This document shows positions 20,635-30,103 of a DNA stretch of 64,000 nt, one piece after another. The DNA comes from Sulfurospirillum cavolei. Lineage in GTDB: Bacteria > Campylobacterota > Campylobacteria > Campylobacterales > Sulfurospirillaceae. The first letter of the stretch is position 1. Each line of letters opens with the position of its first letter. Position numbers and translations under genes: made by a program. The notes beneath the pieces are model-generated. The model made no database searches and was not told the DNA's origin. It worked only from the letters and a program-made list of their open reading frames with translations. The stretch is from positions 2,232,001 through 2,296,000 of the forward strand of contig NZ_AP014724.1 of the NCBI RefSeq assembly GCF_001548055.1, given 5' to 3'.

Positions 20635-21464
20635 AACCACTGCTCTCCTTGCGAGGCTTCTATTTTTTCTTCCAGAGCCTCGTCTAAGTCGCATAAAAAA
20701 TCAAACCCGCTACGACGTTCGATTTCATCGATACTAACCGCATAACGTTCGAAAGAATCGTTTGGCTTGGCGTTTTGAGGAATAATCACGCCGAACGTAT
20801 GAAGCTGATCGGTTGCATCGATACCGACGTAAAATTTATAAAATGCCGAGGGAACTTGAATCCATGCCGAACTTTTTAACGTTTGAGAACGTCCTTCAAA
20901 CAAGGGCCCGGTATACACCCACAATACTTTGTATTTTGGAGCGAACGTCTCGATTTCCGCCTCTTCTAGACGTTGCCAAATTTTTTGATTTAAAGAGGGT
21001 TTTTGCGGCGTAATATTGGTCATCAAAAAGGTCTCGTATTGAGCGGTTTTACCGTAGAGACGGGCTATCGCGAAATTGGGTGCCATATGCCCTCGATCAT
21101 ACCCGCTATTGGTATAATCGTCTTGTGCGATTAAGCCGAGATTTCGCCAATCGCGACTAAAACTTTCAGGGCGTTTGAGTGAACCTGTCTCGCTAGAAGA
21201 AGGTGTAAGTTTATAAACCACCCAAAGTGGATTGGCTTTTATATCCGAATATCCTACCATATACGCACGATTGCGAAAAACACGCGTCCAATGTTCGCTA
21301 CGTGCATCGAGTGCTTGCGGAACACCTTTAAAACACATCGTATCGCGCGCGATAAAAACTTCGTACATGTAAGAAAGCCCTCCTAAAAGAAGGGCTACGA
21401 TTAAGAGTTTTGGATAGCGTATCGCTAAACGCAGAAGCGTCGTGAAAAGGCGTTCGCGTCGCAT
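20631..21464 (-). CDS. Membrane-anchored DNA/RNA non-specific endonuclease
   Basis: 277 residues of the NUC1/EndA family. An N-terminal helix (LLIVALLLGGLSYMYEV) anchors it with the enzyme outside the cytoplasm. The catalytic motif DRGHMAPN, with the general-base histidine, is followed by MTNITPQKPSLNQKIW carrying the metal-binding asparagine. Relatives degrade DNA at the cell surface, sometimes in competence. It stands upstream of argS with a nine-base gap and is probably in the same unit as a first gene or follows its own promoter; the direction is minus, ending convergent with the GGDEF-EAL gene. Confidence 0.88.
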   Translation of the reverse strand: MRRERLFTTLLRLAIRYPKLLIVALLLGGLSYMYEVFIARDTMCFKGVPQALDARSEHWTRVFRNRAYMVGYSDIKANPLWVVYKLTPSSSETGSLKRPESFSRDWRNLGLIAQDDYTNSGYDRGHMAPNFAIARLYGKTAQYETFLMTNITPQKPSLNQKIWQRLEEAEIETFAPKYKVLWVYTGPLFEGRSQTLKSSAWIQVPSAFYKFYVGIDATDQLHTFGVIIPQNAKPNDSFERYAVSIDEIERRSGFDFLCDLDEALEEKIEASQGEQWF

Positions 21465-21473
21465 GAAGAAAGA

Positions 21474-23063
21474 CTACATTCTCTCTTTAGCATGAATGCC
21501 GATCATGCGAAGCCCTACGCGTAAAGAGAGTGCAACGACGGCAAATAGTTTAAGTAGCTTGGCTTCGTCGTCACTTCCGACGACACGATTTTCGTTGTAA
21601 AATTTATGCAGTGCCGCCGCAAGGGATTTTAAATATTCGGTTACTTTTTGTACTTGTCGGGAATGAAATGCATCATCTAAAACTTCGGGAAGTAAGAGAG
21701 CACTAAAAAGAAGATTTTGAGCCTCTTCGCTTAAGTTTTCTAATGTGACATGTACGATATCTTGAAGCGATTTTTCAGCTTTTGCAAAAATCTGATTGAC
21801 CCTTGCATGAGCGTAATTCACGTAAAAAATGGGATTGTTATTGTCTTCTTGCTTAAACACGTCGATGTCAAACTCAAGGTGCGTATCCGATTTTTTGCTG
21901 AGAAAAACGAAACGTAATGCGTCACTGCCTATCTCGGCAACGACGTCGCTCATCAAAATAAAATTTCCGGCACGTTTACTCATTTTATACGGCTCTTTGC
22001 CTTTGAGCAAAGAGACCATTTGCGCCAATAATACTTCCAGTTTGGATTCGTCGTAGCCTAAGAAATTAATCGCCGCTTTCACGCGTGCAATATAACCGTG
22101 GTGGTCTGCGCCCCAAATGTTAATATAGTGATCGTAACCGCGCTGAAACTTATTGTCGTGGTAGATAATATCTCCCGCCAAATAGGTCGGTCTTCCGTCT
22201 TCTCTCACGACGACGCGATCTTTTTCGTCGCCCAAGTCAGTCGAACGGATCCACACTTTGCCGCCTTCTTCATACGTTTTAGCATTGTTGCGCAATCGCG
22301 TAAAGCTGGCGTCCCATTGATCATAAAGGGATTTTTCGCTGACAAACTGCTCAAAATGGATTCCTACGTCCGCAAGATTGGATCGAATGAGCTCTAGCAT
22401 CTTGTCTTTGCCCCAGACGGACAAACGTTTGATATTTTCTTCGTTATGGAAAATCGCTTCCCCGAGCTCGTCTTTGGCGACAAACGCCAAATCGACGATG
22501 TACTCACCGCGATAGAACTCTTCGGGCCATTGCACGTCAACGTTCAGTATATGCTCACGTCCGGCAAGGTAAATCGAAAGTCCTAGCAAATCGACTTGAT
22601 TCCCCGCATCGTTGACGTAATATTCGGTCGTAATTTTATACCCTAGATGCGTTCCGATACGATAGAGAGCATCGCCCATGACCGCGCCTCTGGCATGTCC
22701 AATATGCAAAGGTCCTGTAGGATTTGCACTGACGTATTCCAATAAAATGGATTCGTCATGCGTATCGCTGCCAAATTCGGCTTCATGTTCCAACGCCCAT
22801 GTCGCATAGTGATCAAGAAACGACTCGCTCAATTTAAAATTGATGTACCCTTTGATCGGCGTAACGGCTTGAAAAATACCGTCGGTATCGAACTTGGAAC
22901 AAAGTTCTTCGGCAATCGCAATAGGAGATTTTTTCAACTCTTTTGCTAACGAAAATGCGATCGGCGTTGCATAATGCCCAAAAAAAAGATTGGTCGGTTT
23001 TTCTAAAACAAACTCTCTTTGCAGTGTCTTTTGAATGACTTCGGTAACTCTTTTTTTCAACAC
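21474..23063 (-). CDS. argS: Arginine-tRNA ligase
   Basis: Class I synthetase, 529 residues, the short form usual in Campylobacterota. It has an N-terminal additional domain, the HIGH motif in GPLHIGHARG, and KMSKR in YKMSKRAGN. The C-terminal anticodon-binding domain ends RVGLRMIGIHAKERM. Start GTG 23063 or TTG 23060 follows AAGG, seven bases after the tatA stop. It is the last gene of a conserved series running from rpsB. Confidence 0.97.
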   Translation of the reverse strand: MLKKRVTEVIQKTLQREFVLEKPTNLFFGHYATPIAFSLAKELKKSPIAIAEELCSKFDTDGIFQAVTPIKGYINFKLSESFLDHYATWALEHEAEFGSDTHDESILLEYVSANPTGPLHIGHARGAVMGDALYRIGTHLGYKITTEYYVNDAGNQVDLLGLSIYLAGREHILNVDVQWPEEFYRGEYIVDLAFVAKDELGEAIFHNEENIKRLSVWGKDKMLELIRSNLADVGIHFEQFVSEKSLYDQWDASFTRLRNNAKTYEEGGKVWIRSTDLGDEKDRVVVREDGRPTYLAGDIIYHDNKFQRGYDHYINIWGADHHGYIARVKAAINFLGYDESKLEVLLAQMVSLLKGKEPYKMSKRAGNFILMSDVVAEIGSDALRFVFLSKKSDTHLEFDIDVFKQEDNNNPIFYVNYAHARVNQIFAKAEKSLQDIVHVTLENLSEEAQNLLFSALLLPEVLDDAFHSRQVQKVTEYLKSLAAALHKFYNENRVVGSDDEAKLLKLFAVVALSLRVGLRMIGIHAKERM

Positions 23064-23069
23064 CGAACC

Positions 23070-23309
23070 TTATACGGATTTTTTTTCGTCGACGTGAGGC
23101 ACTGTCGTCGACGCCGTAACGTCTACTTTAGACTCTACTTTTTCGCTTGGTGCTACGGCTGTAGCTTCCTCGTCTTCTTTAATTGCTTTTTTAAAATCTT
23201 TAATTCCCTGTCCAAAGCCCTTGGCCAATTCAGGAATTTTTTTTGCACCGAAAAGCAAAACAACCACGGCTAAAATAACTAACCAATGTCCCATACTAAA
23301 CGTACCCAT
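23070..23309 (-). CDS. tatA: Sec-independent translocase component TatA (copy 1)
   Basis: 79 residues. One N-terminal helix ([17 protein letters not shown]), the FGxxKIPEL hinge ([12 protein letters not shown]), an amphipathic helix and a charged tail. TatA forms the Tat pore for folded proteins such as Fe-S and molybdenum enzymes. AAGGAGA precedes the ATG. It is adjacent to a second tatA; the mature cores are nearly identical while the tails differ. Confidence 0.93.
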   Translation of the reverse strand: MGTFSMGHWLVILAVVVLLFGAKKIPELAKGFGQGIKDFKKAIKEDEEATAVAPSEKVESKVDVTASTTVPHVDEKKSV

Positions 23310-23339
23310 TTTTTCTCCTTACGTAATTGATCTCAACGC

Positions 23340-23564
23340 TTAATTTGATTTTTTTTCTTCATGCGGCGGCGTTGTCGTCGCAGTCGTATCGTTTTTTGTT
23401 TCCATATTTTCTATCGTCGGCGTCTCTTCTTCTTTTATCGCTTTTTTAAAGTTTTTGATTCCTTGACCGACCCCTTTAGCAAGATCGGGGATTTTTTTCG
23501 CACCGAAAAGCAAAACGATAATCAGCAAAATGACGAGCCAGTGTGAAATACTAAACGTTCCCAT
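23340..23564 (-). CDS. tatA: Sec-independent translocase component TatA (copy 2)
   Basis: 74 residues with the same core as the neighbouring copy ([21 protein letters not shown], then [20 protein letters not shown]). The tail is shorter and still acidic, ending EEKKSN. The tandem pair lies between gmk and argS, where C. jejuni has one tatA, so a local duplication is likely. AAGGAACACA precedes the ATG. One copy may have TatB-like duties, but both look like TatA. Confidence 0.92.
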   Translation of the reverse strand: MGTFSISHWLVILLIIVLLFGAKKIPDLAKGVGQGIKNFKKAIKEEETPTIENMETKNDTTATTTPPHEEKKSN

Positions 23565-23633
23565 TGTGTTCCTTATACTCTAAAAGTAACTTATTATAGC
23601 ATTTTTTCCTAAACGAAAAATGAGGCGGACTTG

Positions 23634-24248
23634 CTACTCGATATTCGCCCAAGAGCTGATGAATTCGCCCAAATCCGTTAAAGCCGTTTTCGTACGTGAA
23701 GCTAAAGCGATCGCAATAAGCGTATGTGCGGTTTCTTCCAAATCGTCGTTAATCAGTAAATAATCGTATTCTTTGATACATGTCATCTCTGAAACGGCAT
23801 TCGCCAATCGCTTGTCGATGACGTCATTCGAATCCGTACCTCGAAAACACAGTCGTTCCCGTAAGCTTTTTTGGTCCGGAGTCGTAATAAAAACCGAAGT
23901 AATCACGTCGCCGAATTTTTCGCGAGCGATTTTATGCCCTTGAACATCGATGTCGCATACAACCAAACGCCCCTCGTGCAACGCTTTTAAAATAGGCTTT
24001 AAAGAAGTTCCGTAATAGTTGTCGTGCACCTTTGCCCATTCTAAAAAGTATCCCGCTTCCATGTCCTGCTCAAAAGCCTCTTTGGAAATAAAATGATAAC
24101 TGACACCCTCTTTTTCGCCTTCACGTATCGCGCGTGTCGTACTCGAGATAGAAAAATAAGCATCGGGAATTGCCTGAAGTACATGCTTCATCAAAGAACT
24201 TTTTCCCGATCCGCTAGGACCTGAAAGCACTAAAAGATTGCCTTTCAT
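23634..24248 (-). CDS. gmk: Guanylate kinase
   Basis: Phosphorylates GMP to GDP. 204 residues with P-loop SGPSGSGKSSL, the GMP-binding segment STTRAIREGEKEG-VSYHF (read as two parts) and the lid around RLCFRGTDS. It starts three bases after the acidic protein gene, with AAGG next to the ATG. Position is as in C. jejuni. Confidence 0.96.
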   Translation of the reverse strand: MKGNLLVLSGPSGSGKSSLMKHVLQAIPDAYFSISSTTRAIREGEKEGVSYHFISKEAFEQDMEAGYFLEWAKVHDNYYGTSLKPILKALHEGRLVVCDIDVQGHKIAREKFGDVITSVFITTPDQKSLRERLCFRGTDSNDVIDKRLANAVSEMTCIKEYDYLLINDDLEETAHTLIAIALASRTKTALTDLGEFISSWANIE

Positions 24249-24251
24249 CCT

Positions 24252-25730
24252 TTATTTCTCGTCAAAGGTAATGGAAATATTAATACGCATTCCTTTTAAG
24301 GCTTCCCGTAAAATATCGCTTTGAGCAAGTCCCGAAATACTTCTGGAAATGCTATTTTCGATTTCACCGCGTATAACGTCTATTTTTTCTTCTTCTTGCA
24401 CGTCTTCTGAGTCATCTGGCGTTAAAGACTCAGGAGCATCTTCCTCTATGGTTTCTCCGAACGCCGATTTGAGAAGATTTTCGTTCAAATCGTCCAACGA
24501 TGCGATGCTAATATCTTGGGTGCGAGAGGCAGCAACGTCGATAGTGGCAACGGGGTCTAATAAAGCGTCTTCGTGTTCAAGCTCTTCCACGGCATCGTCG
24601 ACATGTGGAATCATAAGCGCGTCATCTTCTGGAAAATCCGCTTCGTCTTCATCTTCGGATACTTCCTCCGTCGCTTCGACCAACGTTTCTTCAAAAGAGT
24701 CGATGATCTCTTCTTGCGGAAGGATTTCTTCTTCACTTTCTTCTTCACTTTCTTCTTCATCTGCTTCGTCAATCTGCGCTATCGTCATTTCATCTGCATC
24801 GGACGCTTCCTCCAACGCCAAATCTTCGTCTTCAAGCGACTCTAAAGAGAGTACGTCCGTCTGATCTTGCATTTTTGTGTCTTCTTCAAATGCAAAATCG
24901 TCTTCTTCCTCTTTTTTCTCGTCTTCGTCTTCATCGTCGAGGAAAGCTAAAGTATCGTCGATTTCATGCAAAGCTTCGTTTTCTTCTTCTTGGTCGCTGT
25001 CGTCTAAAAGCTGTTTAACTTCATTAATATCATCTTTGTCTAAAATACACGGCGTTGCTTCATCTTTTCCCTCTTCAAGGAGTTCTTCGTCGTCTTCTTG
25101 CGCCGGCACCGCACCTAAGCTTTTGTCTTCTTGAAGCAATAACGACGCGTCATCCAATTCATCTAAAGCCAACTCTTCTTCATTTTTGGATGGCATATCT
25201 TGAGTATGCGCGTCGAGTAATGTTTCATCTTCAAACGACATTTCACCGAGCTCCACTTCCCCTAATTCTAACGATGTATCTTCATCATCGGAAGGGATCG
25301 GAAGCGTTAACGGCTCGTCTTCGTCTAAGGTATCGATATTGTCGATATCGAAGGCTTTTTCTTCGTCGTTTTGCTCCGGCAATACGATCGGATCTTCAAC
25401 TCTAACGCTCAAAAGCGTATTTTTCGCTTTTTCCAGTAACGTTAGAAAATCGGTCGGTAAAAAGGGTTTTTCCAAAAGAACGTTTACGCCTTGGGGTTTT
25501 TGCGTACCTCGTTGCCCGATATAAACAACATAGTTACATTCACTCGTCTCTTTCACGCCTTCAAGGGCTTCTTCTTCATACACCTCGTTATCTACCAATA
25601 TGACGTCGTATTGAACCAAGGGAACCAACCCGTAATCGTCAAATTCGTCCAACTCATACCCGACCTTATCGGTACTAAGTTTGATAAGCCTTGAAACGGC
25701 GGGGTTCGTGTTGAGTAGTAACAGGCGCAT
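24252..25730 (-). CDS. Highly acidic (poly-E-rich) protein with degenerate receiver-like N-terminus
   Basis: 492 residues from ATG 25730, which has GGAG five bases upstream; the open frame to 25763 adds no ribosome site. Residues 1-110 look like a two-component receiver fold (MRLLLLNTNPAVSRLIKL, YDVILVDNE, then VLLEKPFLPTDFL). Residues 120-440 are dominated by E, D, A and L in repeated short units such as SEEESEEE. A conserved C-terminal block, IENSISRSISGLAQSDIL, then RINISITFDEK, ends the protein. Relatives in C. jejuni and H. pylori (poly-E-rich protein) occupy the same locus beside gmk. fliR lies directly upstream, so a flagellar or polar role is possible but not shown. Confidence 0.8.
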   Translation of the reverse strand: MRLLLLNTNPAVSRLIKLSTDKVGYELDEFDDYGLVPLVQYDVILVDNEVYEEEALEGVKETSECNYVVYIGQRGTQKPQGVNVLLEKPFLPTDFLTLLEKAKNTLLSVRVEDPIVLPEQNDEEKAFDIDNIDTLDEDEPLTLPIPSDDEDTSLELGEVELGEMSFEDETLLDAHTQDMPSKNEEELALDELDDASLLLQEDKSLGAVPAQEDDEELLEEGKDEATPCILDKDDINEVKQLLDDSDQEEENEALHEIDDTLAFLDDEDEDEKKEEEDDFAFEEDTKMQDQTDVLSLESLEDEDLALEEASDADEMTIAQIDEADEEESEEESEEEILPQEEIIDSFEETLVEATEEVSEDEDEADFPEDDALMIPHVDDAVEELEHEDALLDPVATIDVAASRTQDISIASLDDLNENLLKSAFGETIEEDAPESLTPDDSEDVQEEEKIDVIRGEIENSISRSISGLAQSDILREALKGMRINISITFDEK

Positions 25731-25790
25731 GCTCACTCCTGAATGAGAATTAGTATTTCCCATTGTAGTATAAAAAAATTTATGATTGCT

Positions 25791-26564
25791 TTAACGTAGA
25801 AAAAGAAGTGACAAATGGTTCATCGCTTCGATAAATTCCCGCTTGAAAATCAGCATCATCGATGCCAAAACGGCAATCAAAACGACAAACGAAACAGCAA
25901 TACGAATCGGAAATCCGACGACTAACAGGTTGAATTGAGGCATGGTTTTCATGAGCATACCGAAAACAACGTCGAGTAGGAGCGAAAATGCCACAACGGG
26001 AAATGAAAGAACAAAACCGTAAACAAAAATCCCCGTCGTTGCTTTGATTAAGTAGGTCAAAACGTTCATGTGAGGGTAAAACGTCCCCAGCGGTAAAAGT
26101 GTCAAAGAATCGGCAATAAATAAAAGCATTTGATGATGTCCGTTAAACGCCAAAATGACCATTAAACCTATTAACGCTAAAATTTGAGAAATAACCGGTA
26201 CCGACGAACTGGTTTGAGGATCCATAACACTTGCCATCGTAAAGCCCATGACAAAAGCGATTTGCATTCCCGCCATTTGTAAAATTGAAAGAACGATCGT
26301 TAACATTAATCCGCCGATTAAACCGATCAAAAGTTCGGAGAGAATTGCAAGCAATAAGTTAAGCAAAGTCGGCACAAACGGTAAAGGAGGCAATAAAGGA
26401 TAAAGAAAAATAACCATAAAAAACGTTATCGACGTTTTAATGCTTAAAGGAATCGTCGCATGCGAAAAAAAAGGGAAAAAGGCAAATAAGCCGCTTAGTC
26501 GGGCAAAGAGAAGAAAAAAAAGAATCACATGTTCTTCGCCGAAGAGTCGAATAAGCGATTCCAT
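25791..26564 (-). CDS. fliR: Flagellar export apparatus protein FliR
   Basis: 257 residues with about six membrane helices. FliR is part of the core FliPQR export gate in the inner membrane. Family-like segments are ARLSGLFAFFPFFSHATIPL near the N-terminus and AGMQIAFVMGF in the middle. It follows the ABC ATPase gene by three bases and precedes the acidic protein gene. Confidence 0.93.
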   Translation of the reverse strand: MESLIRLFGEEHVILFFLLFARLSGLFAFFPFFSHATIPLSIKTSITFFMVIFLYPLLPPLPFVPTLLNLLLAILSELLIGLIGGLMLTIVLSILQMAGMQIAFVMGFTMASVMDPQTSSSVPVISQILALIGLMVILAFNGHHQMLLFIADSLTLLPLGTFYPHMNVLTYLIKATTGIFVYGFVLSFPVVAFSLLLDVVFGMLMKTMPQFNLLVVGFPIRIAVSFVVLIAVLASMMLIFKREFIEAMNHLSLLFLR

Positions 26565-26567
26565 CGT

Positions 26568-27212
26568 TTATACTTCCTCTTTCAATCCGTCGACGTGAAG
26601 ATGTTTGACGTACGTGCATTGTCGTGCAAGTTGCCGATTGTGCGTCACGAGTAAAAGAGCGGCATTTTCGCGTTCGATGTATTCGAAAAGCACGTTCATG
26701 ACCTCTTGAGCCGTTTTATCGTCCAAATTGCCCGTCGGTTCATCGGCAAAAATAATTTTAGGTTTTTTTGCAAGAACGCGTGCAATGGAAACACGCTGTT
26801 GCTGTCCGCCGGAAAGATCTCCGACTCGATAATGCATAAACTCCGCGATACCCAAACGCTCCAAAAGCATCGGATCAACCGTTTGATCGCTAATAAACGA
26901 GGCTAATTCAACGTTTTCGTCGGCAAAGAAACCTTTAAAAAGGTAATGGGATTGAAAAATAATCCCGACGTCGTAACGTCGTAATTTTAAACGCACATCA
27001 TCGCTATCTTTGTAGATCTGGTGATCACATAAAACAACTTCACCTTTATTCGGAGCTAAAAGCGTCGAACAAATATGCAATAAAGTTGATTTACCGCTAC
27101 CGCTCACGCCTAAAATCGCCATAGATTCTTTTGCAGCCAAGTCAAACGTAACATTGTCGAACAGCAGGTAGTCAAAAGAGTGTGAGAGTGCGTTTGCGTG
27201 TAGTAAAGACAT
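26568..27212 (-). CDS. LolD/FtsE-type ABC transporter ATPase
   Basis: 214 residues from ATG 27212 with AAGGA six bases upstream. Walker A is GVSGSGKST, the signature LSGGQQQR, and Walker [13 protein letters not shown], followed by THNRQLA with the H-loop. The sequence is closest in pattern to LolD and MacB-like ATPases. The partner permease is not adjacent. Its place between tsf and fliR is conserved in C. jejuni. Confidence 0.88.
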   Translation of the reverse strand: MSLLHANALSHSFDYLLFDNVTFDLAAKESMAILGVSGSGKSTLLHICSTLLAPNKGEVVLCDHQIYKDSDDVRLKLRRYDVGIIFQSHYLFKGFFADENVELASFISDQTVDPMLLERLGIAEFMHYRVGDLSGGQQQRVSIARVLAKKPKIIFADEPTGNLDDKTAQEVMNVLFEYIERENAALLLVTHNRQLARQCTYVKHLHVDGLKEEV

Positions 27213-27269
27213 CAATGTCCTTCCAAAAAAGAGGTGAAGAGTTGCCCCTTCACCGATCGTTTAAAATCG

Positions 27270-28337
27270 TTATTTCAGTTGTTCTGCAACTTCGGAAGCG
27301 AAGTCGCATGCTTTTTTCTCTAAGCCTTCGCCGAGTTCAAAACGAACATAACCTACCAGTTCGATTTTACCGCCGAATTCTTTGCTTTTTTCTTCAACCA
27401 CTTGAGCGATAGTTTTTTTATCGTCCATAACGTAGAATTGACTTAAAAGCGTATATTGTTGGTCAAGTTGCGTATTGTCGGCGATAAAGCGTTCAATTTG
27501 TCCCGGAATAATTTTATCCCAAATTTTTTCGGGTTTTCCTTGTGCTTTTAACTCTGCTTCCATCTCTTTTTGCGCTTGCACTAAAACTTCGTCCGTCAAT
27601 TGTACGCGAGAGACAAAAAGCGGTACACGTTTAAGAGGTTTTTTAAGGCGCGCCAACTCTTCGTTTTCTTTTTCGATATCGGCTTTAATACCGATCGTTT
27701 CTTGCTCTACGAATGCAGGATCGAGTTCGGTATAGCTTAAATACGTAGGCTTCATTGCCGCGGCATGCATACAAAGGTTACGAATAAATTCACCCGCTTT
27801 TTGCGCCGTCGCTTCACTGTCGCAACTTGCCGCAATTAAAACACCCACGCGTCCGTTGGAGTGAACATAACCGTTGACGACGCCGTTGGCACCTGCTTTA
27901 AGCGTTGCAAAGCGTCTTACGACCAAGTTTTCACCGATTGTTGCGACTTTCGTAGCAAAATACTCTTCAAACGGCGTACCGTTGATGGTCGTTTTCATAA
28001 GTTCTTCTGTCGTCTCGACGTTCGTTGCTTGAATATGTGCCGTCGTATCTTTCGTTAAAGCGATAAAACCTTCGTTTTTCGCGACAAAATCCGTTTCCGC
28101 ATTGATCTCGCTCACGGTTGCCGTTTTAAGTGTCGGATCGACGTAAACGTTGACCAAACCTTCACTTGCCAACCTGTCCGCTTTTTTAGCCGCTTTTCCC
28201 AAACCTTTTTCTCTTAAAAGGTTCGTAGCCGCTTCAAAATCGCCGTCCGTATCGACGAGTGCTTTTTTACAATCCATCATACCGGCACCGGTGGACTCGC
28301 GTAACTCTTTTACTAAAGCAGCGGTAATTTCAGCCAT
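27270..28337 (-). CDS. tsf: Elongation factor Ts
   Basis: 355 residues. EF-Ts exchanges GDP for GTP on EF-Tu. The N-terminal UBA-like domain begins [20 protein letters not shown] and has the TDFV motif in AETDFVAKN. It shares a base with the rpsB stop, so it is coupled to rpsB. No oddity seen. Confidence 0.97.
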   Translation of the reverse strand: MAEITAALVKELRESTGAGMMDCKKALVDTDGDFEAATNLLREKGLGKAAKKADRLASEGLVNVYVDPTLKTATVSEINAETDFVAKNEGFIALTKDTTAHIQATNVETTEELMKTTINGTPFEEYFATKVATIGENLVVRRFATLKAGANGVVNGYVHSNGRVGVLIAASCDSEATAQKAGEFIRNLCMHAAAMKPTYLSYTELDPAFVEQETIGIKADIEKENEELARLKKPLKRVPLFVSRVQLTDEVLVQAQKEMEAELKAQGKPEKIWDKIIPGQIERFIADNTQLDQQYTLLSQFYVMDDKKTIAQVVEEKSKEFGGKIELVGYVRFELGEGLEKKACDFASEVAEQLK

Positions 28338-29128
28338 TATTCGCCTTCCTCTACTACTGCTTCTTCTTCGCTCATCGCTTCATCGATCAAGTCGTTTTTC
28401 TCTTCTTCGCTTGCTTCAACCGCTTCTTCAGCCGCAGGGGCGTCTTTAGCGCGAATTTCCGCTCCTTCGCTCATTGCTTCACACATCTCTTTACAGAAAA
28501 GTTGAATCGAACGAATTGCATCGTCGTTGCCGGGGATCGGTAAATCAACCATATCGGGATCACAGTTCGTATCAAGCGGAGCAACGACCGTAATACCTAA
28601 ACGTCTTGCCTCTTGAACGGCAATTTTTTCTTTCACGGTATCAATAACAAAGATCATATCGGGTAAGTTTTTCATATTGCGGATACCGCCGAGGTAATCC
28701 AAAAGTTTCTCTTTTTTTCTTCGAAGCATCAAGGCTTCTTTTTTAGTGAGAAGATCGATTTGTCCGTCTTCTTCCATTTTTTCGATAATGTCAAGTTTAC
28801 GGATAGATTGTCTGATGGTTTGGTAATTCGTTAGCATACCGCCTAACCATCTGTGGTTAACGTATGGCATACCGCATTTTTCCGCGTATTCGCGAATAGC
28901 TTGGCTTGCTTGTTTTTTGGTTCCTACGAACAACATTGATTTACCCTCAGCTGCTGCATCTTTAACAACATTGTAGGTATATCTGAAATAACGTAGCGTT
29001 TTTTGAAGGTCTACGATATAAATATTTTTTCTCTCTCCGAAGATGAATTTTTTCATCTTTGGATTCCAGCGTCTTGTTTGGTGTCCGAAGTGTACACCGC
29101 ACTCCAATAGGTCTTTCATGGTTACCAT
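28337..29128 (-). CDS. rpsB: 30S ribosomal protein S2
   Basis: 263 residues. Conserved motifs [28 protein letters not shown] and [10 protein letters not shown]. The C-terminal tail after about residue 225 is acidic and rich in E and A, an extension common in this phylum. It is the first gene of the operon leading through tsf, the ABC ATPase and fliR to argS. Confidence 0.98.
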   Translation of the reverse strand: MVTMKDLLECGVHFGHQTRRWNPKMKKFIFGERKNIYIVDLQKTLRYFRYTYNVVKDAAAEGKSMLFVGTKKQASQAIREYAEKCGMPYVNHRWLGGMLTNYQTIRQSIRKLDIIEKMEEDGQIDLLTKKEALMLRRKKEKLLDYLGGIRNMKNLPDMIFVIDTVKEKIAVQEARRLGITVVAPLDTNCDPDMVDLPIPGNDDAIRSIQLFCKEMCEAMSEGAEIRAKDAPAAEEAVEASEEEKNDLIDEAMSEEEAVVEEGE

Positions 29129-29355
29129 GAAGCTCTCCTTTGTTTAATTTTTGGTTTTGCCTCCACACCCGTCAACAGTTCAACACTGCAACCGTAAAGG
29201 ATTGGTGTGTGTGAGATTAGGACGGAGATTATAGTCAAAACAAGATTAAAATTTGCTTGTTCTATGCTAAAGAAAGGCACCGTTCATAAACTTTAATCTA
29301 AAATAAATTAGAAAAGTTCTATAATTGCGACAATTTTACTATTTCGGAGTTGCCG
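29129..29355. promoter_or_regulatory. Divergent region rpsB / mlaA
   Basis: 227 bases. The rpsB side has a leader of moderate G+C with short inverted words around GTTCAACACTGCAAC, possibly an S2-type control leader, which I cannot prove. The mlaA side is AT-rich with TATAAT at about 29320-29325, a good -10 box for the plus-strand mla genes. Confidence 0.4.
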
Positions 29356-30099
29356 GTGCGTCTATTATTTTTAGCATGTTTTTTCAGTTTATCGCTATTA
29401 TGGGCGGCAAACCCTACGCCGCAACAAGCAAGCGAAGACGTTGAAACCGAATTTGCCGATAAAACAAGCGAAGCTCTTTTTGATCCGTTGGAAGGATACA
29501 ACCGTTTTATGACGGACGTCAACGATCATTTTTACGAATACCTTCTTAGACCGACGGCGCAAGGATACGCTTATCTCGTGCCCGAGAGCGCACGTAAAGG
29601 TCTTTCCAATGCGTTTGAAAACCTTTTTTTCCCGATTCGTTTCGTCAATAATCTTTTGCAATTTAAATGGCTCAATGCTTTTGAAGAATCCGAGCGTTTC
29701 GTCTTGAATTCAACGATGGGTATCTTGGGTTTTCGCGACGTTGCCGCAGAAGAGTTGCACATTTACGCACACGATGAGGATTTCGGACAGACCTTGGGTG
29801 CTTACGGCGTCGGTAGCGGCTTTCACATCGTACTGCCGATTATAGGACCGTCCAATGCCCGCGATCTTGTCGGGCTTGCGGGTGATTATTGGTTGAATCC
29901 GCTTACGTATATCGAAGCGCGCGACGCAAATATGGTCGACAATACCGCCGAATCTCTCGGCGTAACGGCATTTTATATGATCAATCGAACGTCTTTACAT
30001 GTCAACGAATACGACAGTCTCAAAAAAGATGCAATCGAACTTTATCCGTTTTTACGCGATATTTACGAATCGCGTCGAAACAAACTGATAAGCGAATAA
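29356..30099 (+). CDS. mlaA: MlaA/VacJ family outer-membrane phospholipid transport protein
   Basis: About 247 residues from GTG 29356, with GGAG six bases upstream. MlaA removes misplaced phospholipids from the outer leaflet and delivers them to MlaC. Family motifs: PLEGYNRFM, SARKGLSNAFENLFFP, then DFGQTLGAYGVGSG and IIGPSNARDLVG. The N-terminal signal (LLFLACFFSLSLLWA) has a cysteine but no clear lipobox after it, so it may not be lipidated. mlaC follows immediately. Confidence 0.93.
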   Translation: MRLLFLACFFSLSLLWAANPTPQQASEDVETEFADKTSEALFDPLEGYNRFMTDVNDHFYEYLLRPTAQGYAYLVPESARKGLSNAFENLFFPIRFVNNLLQFKWLNAFEESERFVLNSTMGILGFRDVAAEELHIYAHDEDFGQTLGAYGVGSGFHIVLPIIGPSNARDLVGLAGDYWLNPLTYIEARDANMVDNTAESLGVTAFYMINRTSLHVNEYDSLKKDAIELYPFLRDIYESRRNKLISE

Positions 30100-30103
30100 A
30101 ACC

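Noticed and set aside
24349-24864. Serine-rich plus-strand frame
   Set aside because: Antisense of the GAA/GAT-rich acidic repeats, so it is a composition artefact.
29129-29355. S2 leader riboregulator
   Set aside because: I could not build a convincing conserved structure by eye; only noted as possible.
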